This document shows, in pieces, positions 43,103 to 52,172 of a DNA stretch of 64,000 bases. Position numbers and translations under genes: made by a program. Where the stretch lies: IMG/VR virus record IMGVR_UViG_3300020394_000267, positions 1 through 64,000 of that record. One strand, 5' to 3'. This DNA is from a virus. Numbering within the stretch: position 1 is the stretch's first letter; each line of letters starts with the position of its first letter. The notes under the pieces are model-generated. The model made no database searches. It was not told the origin of the DNA and saw only the letters and a program-made list of their open reading frames with translations.

Positions 43103-43709
43103 TAACATACGCGGATGGATGATGGACGGTGACTATAATGCCATAGAGAAGGTTTGTTCAAAGTTTCTTGATAAGGATTATGTCGATGTATTTGAAATAG
43201 GAACTCTATATGGCAAAAGTGCCATTGCTTTTGATGACGCATTGAAAAGTGTACCCCATCATATCACCACAATGGATGTGTGTGAGGGTTGGATAGGGCC
43301 TTCAGATGAAATAATAGAGATGTTGGGACTAGATGACAATTTCAAGGCAATGCGTGATGCAAATAGAAGTACAGCAGAAGAACAGTTCGATGAAATACAT
43401 AGAAATATTCTGGATAGGGATATAACCTTTATTGATGATAAATGGGAAGCGGGTTATGAATATCCAGTAGTTTGCCCAGACATTGTGTTCTATGATGGTT
43501 CACATAGTTACGAGGAAACTAGAGATGTTCTTCAACATTTCTGTATAACTATGGAGAATGGGGGAACAGTTGTGATTGATGACTACAACCATACACAATG
43601 GGAAGGACTCAAAAAAGCAGTAGATGAGTTCATAGAAAAAACAGGGTTCGATATAACTTCATACCCAGACTCAAAAATGATTTCAATAAATTTTAAGGGT
43701 AAACAATGA
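43089..43709 (+). CDS. class I SAM methyltransferase (Methyltransf_24-like)
   Basis: Protein of 206 residues. DVFEIGTLYGKSAIAF is the SAM-binding motif I, ITTMDVCEGW motif II, and DIVFYDGSHSYEETRDVL with GGTVVIDDYNHTQW are typical of the cephalosporin-hydroxylase/sugar O-methyltransferase group. It overlaps the radical SAM gene by 14 bases and the next methyltransferase by ATGA. Likely target is a sugar or small molecule (inference). Confidence 0.8.
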   Translation: MAQHNNIRGWMMDGDYNAIEKVCSKFLDKDYVDVFEIGTLYGKSAIAFDDALKSVPHHITTMDVCEGWIGPSDEIIEMLGLDDNFKAMRDANRSTAEEQFDEIHRNILDRDITFIDDKWEAGYEYPVVCPDIVFYDGSHSYEETRDVLQHFCITMENGGTVVIDDYNHTQWEGLKKAVDEFIEKTGFDITSYPDSKMISINFKGKQ

Positions 43710-44425
43710 TAGTTGATTTTTATGGATACGAATTAGAGTGTGATGAGACAGTATTCAGACCGACTACTGTTAGTGAACTAACCGCACCGCGAGTACCAGT
43801 GGAAGGTAAAAAGGTTTTAGACCTTGGATGTGGTGTCGGCCCACTATCAGTATACTTTGCTAAACATGGTGCAAAGTCTGTAACTGCCACCGATGTGTAC
43901 GATAAACACATAGAATACACAAAGAAAAATGCAGAAAGAAATAATGTAGACATAGAGGTATTTGAGAGTGATATCTTTGAGAATGTCACAGATAAATATG
44001 ATGTGATTTGTTGTGATGTGTCTGGTGTAGACAGAAGAATTGCAGAGTTGACAGGTTGGTTCCCAGAAGGAGTGCCCACGGCAGATACTACAGGCGCAGA
44101 CTTAATATGCAAGGCAATGAAATCAGCACCAGAGTATTTGAATGAGGGTGGGGAGTTGTACATATGCACAACATCATGGTCAGATTTACAGAAGATACAA
44201 TTGATGATGATTTTTACCACACTTATGACTCAAGGTGAAGTCATACATTCACAGGACATTCCTTTTTCGCGTAGGTTGTTATCTAATCTGGATAACCTAG
44301 ACTCGAAAAGAGGAGCAGTACCCACAACAGAAAGTTATTTTTATACAAAGCAGGGGGATAGTTACACCAAGGATGGTGACAATTACACATGGAGATTCAA
44401 CCTATGGCGTATGGCTATGATGTAA
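43706..44425 (+). CDS. class I SAM methyltransferase
   Basis: Protein of 239 residues. KVLDLGCGVGPLSVYFAKHG is a clean motif I, followed by TATDVYDKHIEYTKKNAERN (motif II) and DVICCDVSGVD. It resembles the small-domain methyltransferases of the RsmC/HemK/PrmA group. Target not predictable. It is the second of three methyltransferases after the radical SAM gene. Confidence 0.85.
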   Translation: MIVDFYGYELECDETVFRPTTVSELTAPRVPVEGKKVLDLGCGVGPLSVYFAKHGAKSVTATDVYDKHIEYTKKNAERNNVDIEVFESDIFENVTDKYDVICCDVSGVDRRIAELTGWFPEGVPTADTTGADLICKAMKSAPEYLNEGGELYICTTSWSDLQKIQLMMIFTTLMTQGEVIHSQDIPFSRRLLSNLDNLDSKRGAVPTTESYFYTKQGDSYTKDGDNYTWRFNLWRMAMM

Positions 44426-44724
44426 TGCAGAAGAGAATAGTTACAGCGTGGTTGATATTTTTGGGGATAGTCATGTTGCCTATTTTACCACTTATACCAT
44501 ACTCTAATTGCTGGTATTACTCATTCAAGCGATATATACTAGAAGGATTTAAAGGCAAAATTATTCCAGTTGCCAGTAGGAGGTGGAGAGGATACCATTG
44601 TGTTTATCAAGACGCGGAAGGACAGTTGTGGGAATATACAATGAAGAAAATGCCAAGACAAATGCCTTGGTGGAGAATGTTTATTTACAATGGAGTAGAA
44701 AGGAGATATCGTGGGAAGATATGA
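44425..44724 (+). CDS. small membrane protein
   Basis: Protein of 99 residues when started at ATG 44425, which overlaps the preceding stop (TAATG). One hydrophobic hairpin (about 5-28, VTAWLIFLGIVMLPILPL) is followed by a basic, Trp/Tyr-rich domain. It is placed between two methyltransferases. No family recognised. Confidence 0.6.
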   Translation: MQKRIVTAWLIFLGIVMLPILPLIPYSNCWYYSFKRYILEGFKGKIIPVASRRWRGYHCVYQDAEGQLWEYTMKKMPRQMPWWRMFIYNGVERRYRGKI

Positions 44725-45305
44725 ACTATTTAGATTGGTTAGAAAAGAAAGTTTTTGATGGTAGGGTAGAAAATCAATCTGTATTAGAACTTGGTGCTTT
44801 GAATGATAGGATAACTAATGTCATTCGTAGATGTAATCCAAAGTCAATATACACAGTAGACCCAGACCCTACTGGTAAACCAGATTTTATAGGGACTGCT
44901 AATGATTTTTATTCTGGTGCAACAGAACCATATGATGTTGTAGTGTGCATGGGATTATTATATCATTTGCATAGTCCTTGGCATTTAGTAGAATTAATTA
45001 TTAATCATTCTCGACCAAAGATATTAATACTGGAAACTGCTAACGCTATCAATCATGTGAAGGGGTGGTCAATTAACCCAGAAGAGCATAATGCATTAGC
45101 TAATGCTTACGCGGATAGAGAAATAAAACACCCTATGCAGATAAACAGTAGTGTTACTAGAGATAATTGGATTGAGGGTATAGAAACAACACCGATGAAA
45201 TTACAACAACATTGGATTTATCATCTGATTCCTTTTGAACAAGATGATTTTTTCGTAAAGGCAAAACAAAACATGTGGATGGGGGTATTTCAATGGGAAG
45301 GATAG
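44721..45305 (+). CDS. class I SAM methyltransferase
   Basis: Protein of 194 residues. QSVLELGALNDRITNVIRRC is motif I, SIYTVDPDPTGKPDF motif II, and YDVVVCMGLLYHLHSPWHLV motif IV, typical of small-molecule or wobble-uridine-type methyltransferases. ATG 44721 overlaps the previous stop (ATGA); a longer frame from 44583 would overlap the membrane-protein gene and is not credible. Third methyltransferase of the cluster. Confidence 0.82.
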   Translation: MNYLDWLEKKVFDGRVENQSVLELGALNDRITNVIRRCNPKSIYTVDPDPTGKPDFIGTANDFYSGATEPYDVVVCMGLLYHLHSPWHLVELIINHSRPKILILETANAINHVKGWSINPEEHNALANAYADREIKHPMQINSSVTRDNWIEGIETTPMKLQQHWIYHLIPFEQDDFFVKAKQNMWMGVFQWEG

Positions 45306-45475
45306 GTGCATGGTTATATGAGAAGATGGAACCTTACAGAGAATGGCAAGATACTTTGCCTTTCTGGAAACGATTGCTGGTAGAAATTATCGGAATCATA
45401 ATAATAACATCACCATTCATATTTTTGATATGGTGGATAACAGGAGAGGTATGGATATTCCTACCTAGTGCATAA
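45293..45475 (+). CDS. small membrane protein
   Basis: Protein of 60 residues (MGRIGAWLYEKMEPYREWQD, then IIGIIIITSPFIFLIWWITG), one membrane segment near 33-52. GGGGG precedes the ATG. It overlaps the methyltransferase end by 13 bases. Function unknown. Confidence 0.6.
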   Translation: MGRIGAWLYEKMEPYREWQDTLPFWKRLLVEIIGIIIITSPFIFLIWWITGEVWIFLPSA

Positions 45476-45476
45476 A

Positions 45477-45680
45477 ATGGCAAAGAAAACTAAAGTAACA
45501 AATTACAACGCGAAGAAACCCAAACTCAAAACTGTGCCCAAGGAAGAGGCATGGGAGAGATTATGGGGTGGTGAAAAGACCATAAATAGTAATTCCAAAA
45601 TTGAGGAATTACCAGATGGTTATGAATGGAACGAAAAGAAAACGAAAATCATCCCGAAAGAAAGTACCGAAGACTCATAG
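45477..45680 (+). CDS. small basic hypothetical protein
   Basis: Protein of 67 residues, Lys-rich (MAKKTKVTNYNAKKPKLKTV), ending acidic. ATG 45477 is one base after the previous stop. No family recognised; short and low-complexity. Confidence 0.55.
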   Translation: MAKKTKVTNYNAKKPKLKTVPKEEAWERLWGGEKTINSNSKIEELPDGYEWNEKKTKIIPKESTEDS

Positions 45681-45981
45681 AGTTTATTGTACATACTTTC
45701 CAGATGGGAGATATTACATAGGTTACTCATGCAAGCCTGAGAAGTTGTATGAAAAATATTATGGTAGTTCTAAGATAGTCAAAGAGTACGAAGGTGAACT
45801 GAGGAAAGAGACTATTGCGGAATTTGACCAAAGGGCTCCTGCCAAGATACAGGAATTTCTGTTACAATGGCAACAACGCAAAGACCCAAATTGTTTAAAT
45901 GACATGATACATATAAGATTAAGAATGAGTTATTTGTCAGAGTTTGAGCCCGTAGAATGGAGGCCCACATGGGACACTTAA
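45622..45981 (+). CDS. GIY-YIG-like nuclease domain protein
   Basis: Protein of about 119 residues. RVYCTYFPDGRYYIGYS and YYGSSKIVKEYEG resemble the GIY...YIG core and the Arg/Tyr-containing helix of GIY-YIG nucleases, here with YC-TYF in place of GIY. The rest is helical. Starts inside the previous gene in another frame; start codon uncertain (ATG 45622 or 45616). May be a relic or variant of a phage homing nuclease. Confidence 0.5.
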   Translation: MNGTKRKRKSSRKKVPKTHRVYCTYFPDGRYYIGYSCKPEKLYEKYYGSSKIVKEYEGELRKETIAEFDQRAPAKIQEFLLQWQQRKDPNCLNDMIHIRLRMSYLSEFEPVEWRPTWDT

Positions 45982-47312
45982 TAGGATTATTATTTTCAGC
46001 ACTCGCAGTATCGGCAGTCGCCGCTTACTTCTCGATTGTTGGATTGATGGCAATTTTTAGTGGACTACCGCAGTCCATACTTGCCATGGGTGTGGTGTTG
46101 GAGATTGCTAAACTAGTAACTGCCTCTTGGGTGTATCAGTATTGGAAGAAAACCTCGTTGCTGATGCGAAGTTACATGGTGTCTGCCGTGATTATATTAT
46201 CAGTCATTACATCCATAGGTATATTTGGATTCCTATCTAAGGCACACCTAGACCAATCCGCATCTACAGGTGACGCGGTAGCACAGGTGGAAAGAATACA
46301 AGACCTTATACAACGAGAGAACCTAAGAATCACCACAGCAGAAGACCAGATAACCAGAATAGAATCTGGTGGTAGTCTGGATGTGTCAGAGAGTATCAAA
46401 CAACAGGAAGAGATACGAGATACAGCATGGGACAGAATACAAGATGATGTACAATATGCAGAAAACCAGATTGAAAAGATACGAGAAGGATTAGAGTCAG
46501 ATTTAAGTAAGAAACAGTCAGAGTTAGATGCCCTTGACGATATAGTAAAGTCATACACAGACCAAGGAACCACAGGTGGTGTATTCAGTAGAGAAGATAA
46601 TGTAGCGAAGGGTATAGAGATAAGAGAGTCACAGAAAACAGAGAGAGACAGGATTGCTCTGGAGATGGGTGAACTGAGAGGATACGCGGAGACCCAGATT
46701 GCTGGGTATCGTAACCAAATAGGTGAGTACAGGGCTTCTGTACAGGATACCATTGATGGTGCTAACAGAGAGATAAACAGATTACGAGAACAGGGTGCTG
46801 ATGACCAAGCATCCAGAGATGAACAAATTGACACTATACAAGAAAGAATTGATAGTGCATATGCAAAGATTGATGAGTACAATGTAGAATTGTTCGATAA
46901 ACAATCTATTGTAAGGGACATAGAAAAAGAAGTTGGCCCGATTAAATATGTTGCCCAGTTGCTCTATGGTAACAGCGGTGCTGGTGCGGTAGATAATGCC
47001 GTCACACTTCTTATTTTATTACTGGTGTTTGTATTTGACCCATTGGCGATTGTGTTAGTACTTGCCGCCAACCTTAGTTGGAAGGAAAGGCAAGGAGAAC
47101 TCATAACACCAATGACAGTTGATGAAACAGTAGTCGAAGAGCAAATTATACCAGATGAAGAACCAGCTGGAATGCCTACCGATGAATTACCAGAGATGGA
47201 TGATTGGGTTAGGGATAAGTATGGTACTAGTTCTGGAATGGACAACCTTTCTGATAACGATAAAAAGAAGTTGGAATGGTTGATTGATAAGAAACGCAAT
47301 AACACGGAGTAA
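45969..47312 (+). CDS. membrane protein with large coiled-coil
   Basis: Protein of 447 residues. Three hydrophobic segments lie in the first 95 residues, then a long coiled coil (about 105-335) and another hydrophobic span near 355-380 (LLILLLVFVFDPLAIVLVLA). The tail is acidic. Proteins with this plan are frequent in marine T4-like phages. Topology suggests it spans the inner membrane with a large cytoplasmic or periplasmic rod. Function unknown. It overlaps the preceding gene by 13 bases. Confidence 0.75.
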   Translation: MGHLIGLLFSALAVSAVAAYFSIVGLMAIFSGLPQSILAMGVVLEIAKLVTASWVYQYWKKTSLLMRSYMVSAVIILSVITSIGIFGFLSKAHLDQSASTGDAVAQVERIQDLIQRENLRITTAEDQITRIESGGSLDVSESIKQQEEIRDTAWDRIQDDVQYAENQIEKIREGLESDLSKKQSELDALDDIVKSYTDQGTTGGVFSREDNVAKGIEIRESQKTERDRIALEMGELRGYAETQIAGYRNQIGEYRASVQDTIDGANREINRLREQGADDQASRDEQIDTIQERIDSAYAKIDEYNVELFDKQSIVRDIEKEVGPIKYVAQLLYGNSGAGAVDNAVTLLILLLVFVFDPLAIVLVLAANLSWKERQGELITPMTVDETVVEEQIIPDEEPAGMPTDELPEMDDWVRDKYGTSSGMDNLSDNDKKKLEWLIDKKRNNTE

Positions 47313-47313
47313 A

Positions 47314-48906
47314 GTGAAAAATATAATGATGGTTGCATTGGCGATGTTAAGTCTCGGCGCCTATGCAGAAATAGAAGAGATTACAGTGGTAGGTGCCAAA
47401 ATATATAATGGATACGCTGACCCAGTATACGACAATAACCTTTTAGAAAGTATAGATTACACAAAAAGATATGTCGCTGGTGGACTAGGTGGATTTCATG
47501 GTTTACAATTAGGTGGCACTGATACAAAGCATACCGCAGTATACAAAAATGGTATGCCTGTCAATGACCCCAGTTCTGGGTGGTACGATTTTGGTACAGA
47601 CTTAGTAGCACATCAAAACATAAAAGTTGTAACTGGCCCTAACAGTGTCAAATTTGGTAGTGGTTCTATGGCTGGCGTAGTCTTAATTGAGGATAACTTT
47701 GAAAGAAATCTTACAGTTGAGGGTGCGAAAGACCAAAGGTCAATAGTTGCTAGTTATGAGTGGTATCCATCAACTCAAGAAGTTGGAGTACAAGTTGCTC
47801 ACTACAAGGGTTCTAATGGTTCAGTCATGACTGATAACACCGAAGAAGATTGGTATGAAAATACGACAGTCAAATTTGGATATGGAAATGAGGATGTAAG
47901 GGTAAACCTTGAACATGTAAACTATTGGTATGATTATGATGCATGTTGGATGATGATGCCACCTAGTGAGTGGGAAGAGTGGGATTATTGTAATACGCGA
48001 GGAGAGAAAAATACCGCTACTTTAAGAACACAATATCTTACACTAGGGTATACAGAGAATGAGGTGTATCATAATACTGGATATGAAATACAATCCAATA
48101 GAACTTATGGTGATTTCACTGTATATAAAGATTATGGTCATGAGGTAGGAGTCACATGGGATAACGAACAGTATGAGAATAAAATTAGGAATTCTTATTC
48201 TGCTTATTACCGATGGTCAAATGACTTCATTGGGATTGGATATAAGTTTCTTGAGGGAACTGGCGCATCTGCTGAACAACATATTGTTAGAATTGGTATG
48301 GAGTGGGAAGACGCGAGATTTTCAATCGCAAATAGTTACAGACTGCCCACTTTATATGAGCAGAGAGGTGATGGATGGGTGATAGCAAATCCATCTCTAC
48401 AACCAGAAGAGGGTGTCGGCACAGAATTTGGATACAAGGATGTGTCCATTTACTACTATGAATTTGAGGAAGGTATCGATTTTGACTATAATAGGTATCA
48501 ATATGTGAATTCTGGTGCATATTCATCACACGGAATTAGATATCAAGACCAATTTCTGCTTGACAATGGGTCTGTTTTCGTGTATACTGAGTACATAAAA
48601 ACAGATAAGATTAGAGTACCTAAATACAAAACTAAAGTAAGTTACTGGACATCTGGTTCATTTGCTGGTATCCAATGGGATACCGCTTTAGAGTATCTAG
48701 GTGAATTTGAGAAGGGGTTCGATTTTGATGGACGAGTTATTGATGATGTTAACACTGTCAATTTTAAGTTTGGTGTTTATCTTGAACCATCTCTTTATAT
48801 TATGATATCCATAGATGATTTGATGGATAACCAATTTGAGGTGTTACCAGATTATGCTGCTGCCGGAAGAACAGTACGAATCAGTTTCGACAAAATACTA
48901 TTTTGA
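47314..48906 (+). CDS. TonB-dependent outer-membrane receptor
   Basis: Protein of 530 residues from GTG 47314 (GGAG at 47306). A signal peptide (KNIMMVALAMLSLGAYA) is followed by EIEEITVVGAKI, a TonB-box-like stretch. A plug domain follows (GLQLGGTDTKHTAVYKNGMP, then IKVVTGPNSVKFGSGSMAGV) and a beta-barrel rich in Tyr/Trp/Gly. NSYRLPTLYEQRGDGW and the terminal RISFDKILF with C-terminal Phe are diagnostic of TonB-dependent receptors. It would import siderophores, B12 or glycans with host TonB. It is rather short for the family (about 600-700), but both ends are intact. Confidence 0.88.
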   Translation: MKNIMMVALAMLSLGAYAEIEEITVVGAKIYNGYADPVYDNNLLESIDYTKRYVAGGLGGFHGLQLGGTDTKHTAVYKNGMPVNDPSSGWYDFGTDLVAHQNIKVVTGPNSVKFGSGSMAGVVLIEDNFERNLTVEGAKDQRSIVASYEWYPSTQEVGVQVAHYKGSNGSVMTDNTEEDWYENTTVKFGYGNEDVRVNLEHVNYWYDYDACWMMMPPSEWEEWDYCNTRGEKNTATLRTQYLTLGYTENEVYHNTGYEIQSNRTYGDFTVYKDYGHEVGVTWDNEQYENKIRNSYSAYYRWSNDFIGIGYKFLEGTGASAEQHIVRIGMEWEDARFSIANSYRLPTLYEQRGDGWVIANPSLQPEEGVGTEFGYKDVSIYYYEFEEGIDFDYNRYQYVNSGAYSSHGIRYQDQFLLDNGSVFVYTEYIKTDKIRVPKYKTKVSYWTSGSFAGIQWDTALEYLGEFEKGFDFDGRVIDDVNTVNFKFGVYLEPSLYIMISIDDLMDNQFEVLPDYAAAGRTVRISFDKILF

Positions 48907-48919
48907 GGAGAGTAAATCC

Positions 48920-49972
48920 ATGCCCAAATTGTTTGCTAATGGGTGTTCAATTACAATAGGTGCCGAGTTAGGCGAGTACACCCAGACATGGGATGATGGT
49001 AGAGAATATCAAGATGTTGATATAGAATACCGCACCGCTAACAGGTGGTCTACTAAACTAGCAGAAAAACTAGATATGGAACCAGTGAACATAGCGAGGG
49101 GTGGAGGTTCAAATTGGAGAACATGGAGAACCACGCAAGATTTCGTTGTAGACAATCAAATACACTGTGCTGTTATACAAATGACAGAACCATCAAGATT
49201 TCAGATTCCTATCAGTTACGATTTTATATCTAAATGGCAAGAGACAGATAATGTAAACTTTTTCAATTGGGCATATGGTGGGATATATTCACCAGAAAAA
49301 GATTTAGGTGGTGGGTACGAAGAATTTTCGCATTGGAATACAGGCGAGATGAATAATCTGTTTAGTTTCCAGAATCATGTGGGCAATCAGACTACGGAGA
49401 GAACGCAGAAGGGAACTCACTATGAAAATATGAGAGATGAACTTGCTGGGTATTGGTTGTTCAATACGCAGATACAGAATTATTTTGATTATCTAAGACA
49501 TGTGTTATACTTACACAATGTATTTCAATGTCATGGTGTACCGCATCTTATCATAGACGCATTAGAAGGTTGGACTATGTGTCAATTCTTAAAAAAGGAA
49601 TTAGAGACAATTGCCCATACTCAAGAGGATAAGTTATTCCTAATGTTAGAAAGCAATCCAAAGATGTTTGGTATGGTAATTTCGGACTTTCACGAATTAG
49701 ACAGGAAGGTTTTGAGTACATGGTTTGAGTATATTAGAAAGTCCCAGATGAGTAAAAGATTTAACAAATTATTCAAGACAGTGGCAACATTAAATAATTT
49801 TGATGGTCACTCATATAGAAAGTATTTTAGTAAAATTACTATGGAATGCCCACGCGAAGGCATGAATGATATGTACATAGGGTCAATGCCGAATGGTCAC
49901 CCCGATGAGGCAGCTCATTTGCAATTCGCGGAAAGAATGTTCAGTGAAATCAAAAGGAGAAATATATTATGA
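48920..49972 (+). CDS. SGNH-hydrolase-like phage protein (paralogue 2)
   Basis: Protein of 350 residues. The N-terminal KLFANGCSITIGAELGEYTQ has GCS in place of GDS, followed by NRWSTKLAEKLDMEPVNIAR then GGGSNWRT (Gly/Asn block) and HCAVIQMTEPSRF. The end has a possible His block (NGHPDEAAHLQFAERM). GAGGAG precedes the ATG. The catalytic Ser may be retained in GCS. Function unknown; lies just downstream of the TonB receptor in the same run. Confidence 0.7.
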   Translation: MPKLFANGCSITIGAELGEYTQTWDDGREYQDVDIEYRTANRWSTKLAEKLDMEPVNIARGGGSNWRTWRTTQDFVVDNQIHCAVIQMTEPSRFQIPISYDFISKWQETDNVNFFNWAYGGIYSPEKDLGGGYEEFSHWNTGEMNNLFSFQNHVGNQTTERTQKGTHYENMRDELAGYWLFNTQIQNYFDYLRHVLYLHNVFQCHGVPHLIIDALEGWTMCQFLKKELETIAHTQEDKLFLMLESNPKMFGMVISDFHELDRKVLSTWFEYIRKSQMSKRFNKLFKTVATLNNFDGHSYRKYFSKITMECPREGMNDMYIGSMPNGHPDEAAHLQFAERMFSEIKRRNIL

Positions 49973-50217
49973 ACGCAGTGAAATATAGTAGGTCACAAAT
50001 CAGTGACATTTTGGTAGAACACCAAGCAACTATTGGTTATACCAAGAAGGATGGCACTTCAAGAGATGTACACGCTACATTGATGCCTAGTATCATTCCA
50101 GAGGTAAAAAATCCTGCCCCAGTGAAGGAAACTCACTTGACAGTATTTGATACCGAAAAACAGCAGTGGAGAACTCTGCTCATGGATGGTATTACAAATA
50201 TATCTTCAGTTAAGTAA
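49969..50217 (+). CDS. DUF2693-like small protein
   Basis: Protein of 82 residues with GYTKKDGTSRDVHATLMPSI, HLTVFDTEKQQWRTLLMDGI: the Lys-Asp-Gly-Arg ... v-D-x-x-x-x-WR pattern I associate with DUF2693 of T4-like phages. Coupled to the upstream gene by ATGA. Function unknown. Confidence 0.65.
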   Translation: MNAVKYSRSQISDILVEHQATIGYTKKDGTSRDVHATLMPSIIPEVKNPAPVKETHLTVFDTEKQQWRTLLMDGITNISSVK

Positions 50218-50225
50218 AAAAACGC

Positions 50226-50255
50226 TTGACACTTGGACTAGACTTGTGTTATCAT
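50226..50255 (+). promoter_or_regulatory. sigma70-like promoter
   Basis: AACGCTTGACACTTGG context; TTGACA 50226-50231 and TATCAT 50250-50255 (18-base spacer). Precedes the gene at 50286 and the RNase H gene. Confidence 0.65.
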
Positions 50256-50285
50256 ATATAGCTATGATACACAAGGAGTCCAATA

Positions 50286-50798
50286 ATGGCAAAAAGAATA
50301 ACTAAGGACGATTTTCGTCCAGACAAACCGAAGCGTAGGCGTAGAAAACCTATGACTGAGGAACAGAAAGCTGCCGCTGTCGAAAGATTAGCGAAAGCGC
50401 GTGAGGCGAGGTTGAAAAAGAACCCGCCTAAATTGAAGCATGTACATCCAGATGTATTAGCGAAACCCGATGACGATTGGTTATCATATAACAAGGTCAA
50501 GGGTTGGATTAAATACAACAAAGAGATGATACCGTCCATCAAACAAGAGATAAGGGCGAATCAAAAGGGTGCGATTGCTAGACTTGAATCAGTTAAAGGT
50601 TACATTAGACAAATGGAAACTTATCTGAAACATAATGTATGGTTATCTAATTTCGCAGGCGAAGACCAAAATAAAAAGGTAGTCTGGGAATGTGTTGTTC
50701 CAGCATACGACAAAGAAGGCAATATCAAACGCCAGAAGGGGGTCTATTACAAAGACCTTGGGTTTGTATGGGGGGAGCAAGACGATGATATTGATTGA
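50286..50798 (+). CDS. basic hypothetical protein upstream of RNase H
   Basis: Protein of 170 residues. The N-terminal third is very basic (DKPKRRRRKPMTEEQKAAAV, ARLKKNPPKLKHVHPDV), the middle helical (YNKVKGWIKYNKEMIPSIKQ), the C-terminus Trp/Tyr rich and acidic. Similar proteins occur next to RNase H in marine T4-like phages. Probably nucleic-acid binding; role unknown. Confidence 0.72.
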   Translation: MAKRITKDDFRPDKPKRRRRKPMTEEQKAAAVERLAKAREARLKKNPPKLKHVHPDVLAKPDDDWLSYNKVKGWIKYNKEMIPSIKQEIRANQKGAIARLESVKGYIRQMETYLKHNVWLSNFAGEDQNKKVVWECVVPAYDKEGNIKRQKGVYYKDLGFVWGEQDDDID

Positions 50799-51669
50799 TT
50801 ATAATCAAATTAGTATCGGCAATCTAATGGCGGAACTCAATGGTTCTAAAGATGGCGATATTAATATAGATTTGGTTCGCCATATGATACTCAATACTTT
50901 GCGAAGTTATAAAACAAAGTATGGTGAGGAGTATGGTGATTTGGTTATTGCTTGTGACAACAGACGATATTGGAGAAGACAAGTATTTCCCCAATACAAG
51001 GCAAGTAGAAAGAAAACACGCGAAGATAGTGGATATGATTGGACATCTATCTTTGAGGGTCTTTCACTAGTCAGACAAGAATTACAACAGCACATGCCGT
51101 ATCCAGTTATTGATGTGGATGGTGCTGAGGCAGATGATGTAATTGGTACACTGGCAGAGTGGAGTCAGTCAAATGATTTGGTACAGGATGGTTTATTTGA
51201 ATCGCCTAGACCATTTCTTATTGTATCTGGTGACCACGATTTCCAACAGTTACAGAAATGGGATAATGTTGTTCAATTCTCACCAATGAAAAAACGGTTC
51301 ATCAAGATTAAAGAACCCGCTGAACATATACTGAGGGAACATATTATTAGAGGTGATAAAGGCGATGGAGTGCCTAACATTCACAGTGATGACGATTCAT
51401 TCGTTGAGGGTAGGAGACAAAGACCTATCAGAAAAACACTGGTTGCTGAGTGGAAAACACAGAAACCAGAGGAATGGGTAACAGGTGAAATGGCTGCTGG
51501 TTATATACGAAATAAAACTATGGTTGATTTATCGCAGACACCAGCAGAAATCAAGGAACAGATTGTTTTCCAGTACACTCAACAGCTCAATAAGTCGGCT
51601 GAGGACATGTATAAATACTTTACGAACTTTGGTCTTGACAGACTTATTGAAGTAATTGATGAATTTTAA
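50785..51669 (+). CDS. rnh: RNase H / 5'-3' FEN-type nuclease (T4 Rnh)
   Basis: Protein of 294 residues (T4 Rnh is 305). It starts MILIDYNQISI with the first metal-binding Asp. VIACDNRRYWRRQVFPQYKA contains the conserved Asp and helical-arch Arg/Lys. DVDGAEADDVIGTL and IVSGDHDFQQLQ hold the remaining catalytic acids of FEN nucleases. It removes RNA primers from Okazaki fragments. ATG 50785 has GGGGGAG upstream. Confidence 0.92.
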   Translation: MILIDYNQISIGNLMAELNGSKDGDINIDLVRHMILNTLRSYKTKYGEEYGDLVIACDNRRYWRRQVFPQYKASRKKTREDSGYDWTSIFEGLSLVRQELQQHMPYPVIDVDGAEADDVIGTLAEWSQSNDLVQDGLFESPRPFLIVSGDHDFQQLQKWDNVVQFSPMKKRFIKIKEPAEHILREHIIRGDKGDGVPNIHSDDDSFVEGRRQRPIRKTLVAEWKTQKPEEWVTGEMAAGYIRNKTMVDLSQTPAEIKEQIVFQYTQQLNKSAEDMYKYFTNFGLDRLIEVIDEF

Positions 51670-51680
51670 TGAGGTAAAAT

Positions 51681-52172
51681 ATGAGAAAATTTAGACAAAT
51701 GAATGAAGGTTTCGACTATGTATTTGAAGGCGAAACCGTAGACGAGCAAGTCACTCGTTTAAAAGAATGGGGACAAACCAACCAATGCCTAGTTCCGATA
51801 GTGCGAATTGGTGTAGGTGCGGAGAAACCAGAATGGGGATTACCAGAAGGCATGCCCGAAACCACTAAAATTGAAGAGGATACGCCAGATGGATTAGGTG
51901 CAACATCTATCCAAATGGAATGGCGTAGAATCAAGCAATTTACAGACCCAAATTCTAATATGAAGAATCTACCAACTTGGAAACAAGAAATGAATTGGTT
52001 ACAGATTCTTGAGGGCGTACATCCAGAAGAGGCAAAGATATTAACATCTGTAAAAGATGGTGCTCTACTTGGACTATACCCGAAGTTAGAAAAACTCATG
52101 GCACCCTTGGGAATTACCGAGTATAACAAACCCAAGAAAACTAGGAAAACCAGAAAGAAAAAGGAAGTATAA
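51681..52172 (+). CDS. DUF6433-like phage protein
   Basis: Protein of 163 residues; NWLQILEGVHPEEAKILTSV then KDGALLGLYPKLEKL is the core I associate with DUF6433 in marine T4-like phages, and the C-terminus is a basic KPKKTRKTRKKKEV tail. Unknown function; coupled to the next gene (TAATG). Confidence 0.72.
   Translation: MRKFRQMNEGFDYVFEGETVDEQVTRLKEWGQTNQCLVPIVRIGVGAEKPEWGLPEGMPETTKIEEDTPDGLGATSIQMEWRRIKQFTDPNSNMKNLPTWKQEMNWLQILEGVHPEEAKILTSVKDGALLGLYPKLEKLMAPLGITEYNKPKKTRKTRKKKEV

Noticed and set aside
44583-44720. Longer N-terminus for the third methyltransferase
   Set aside because: It would overlap the membrane-protein gene almost entirely; ATG 44721 with ATGA coupling and motif I spacing is better.
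45582-45590. CATAAATAG as a late promoter
   Set aside because: Inside a coding frame, not an exact match, and no new gene starts at suitable distance except the doubtful GIY-YIG frame.
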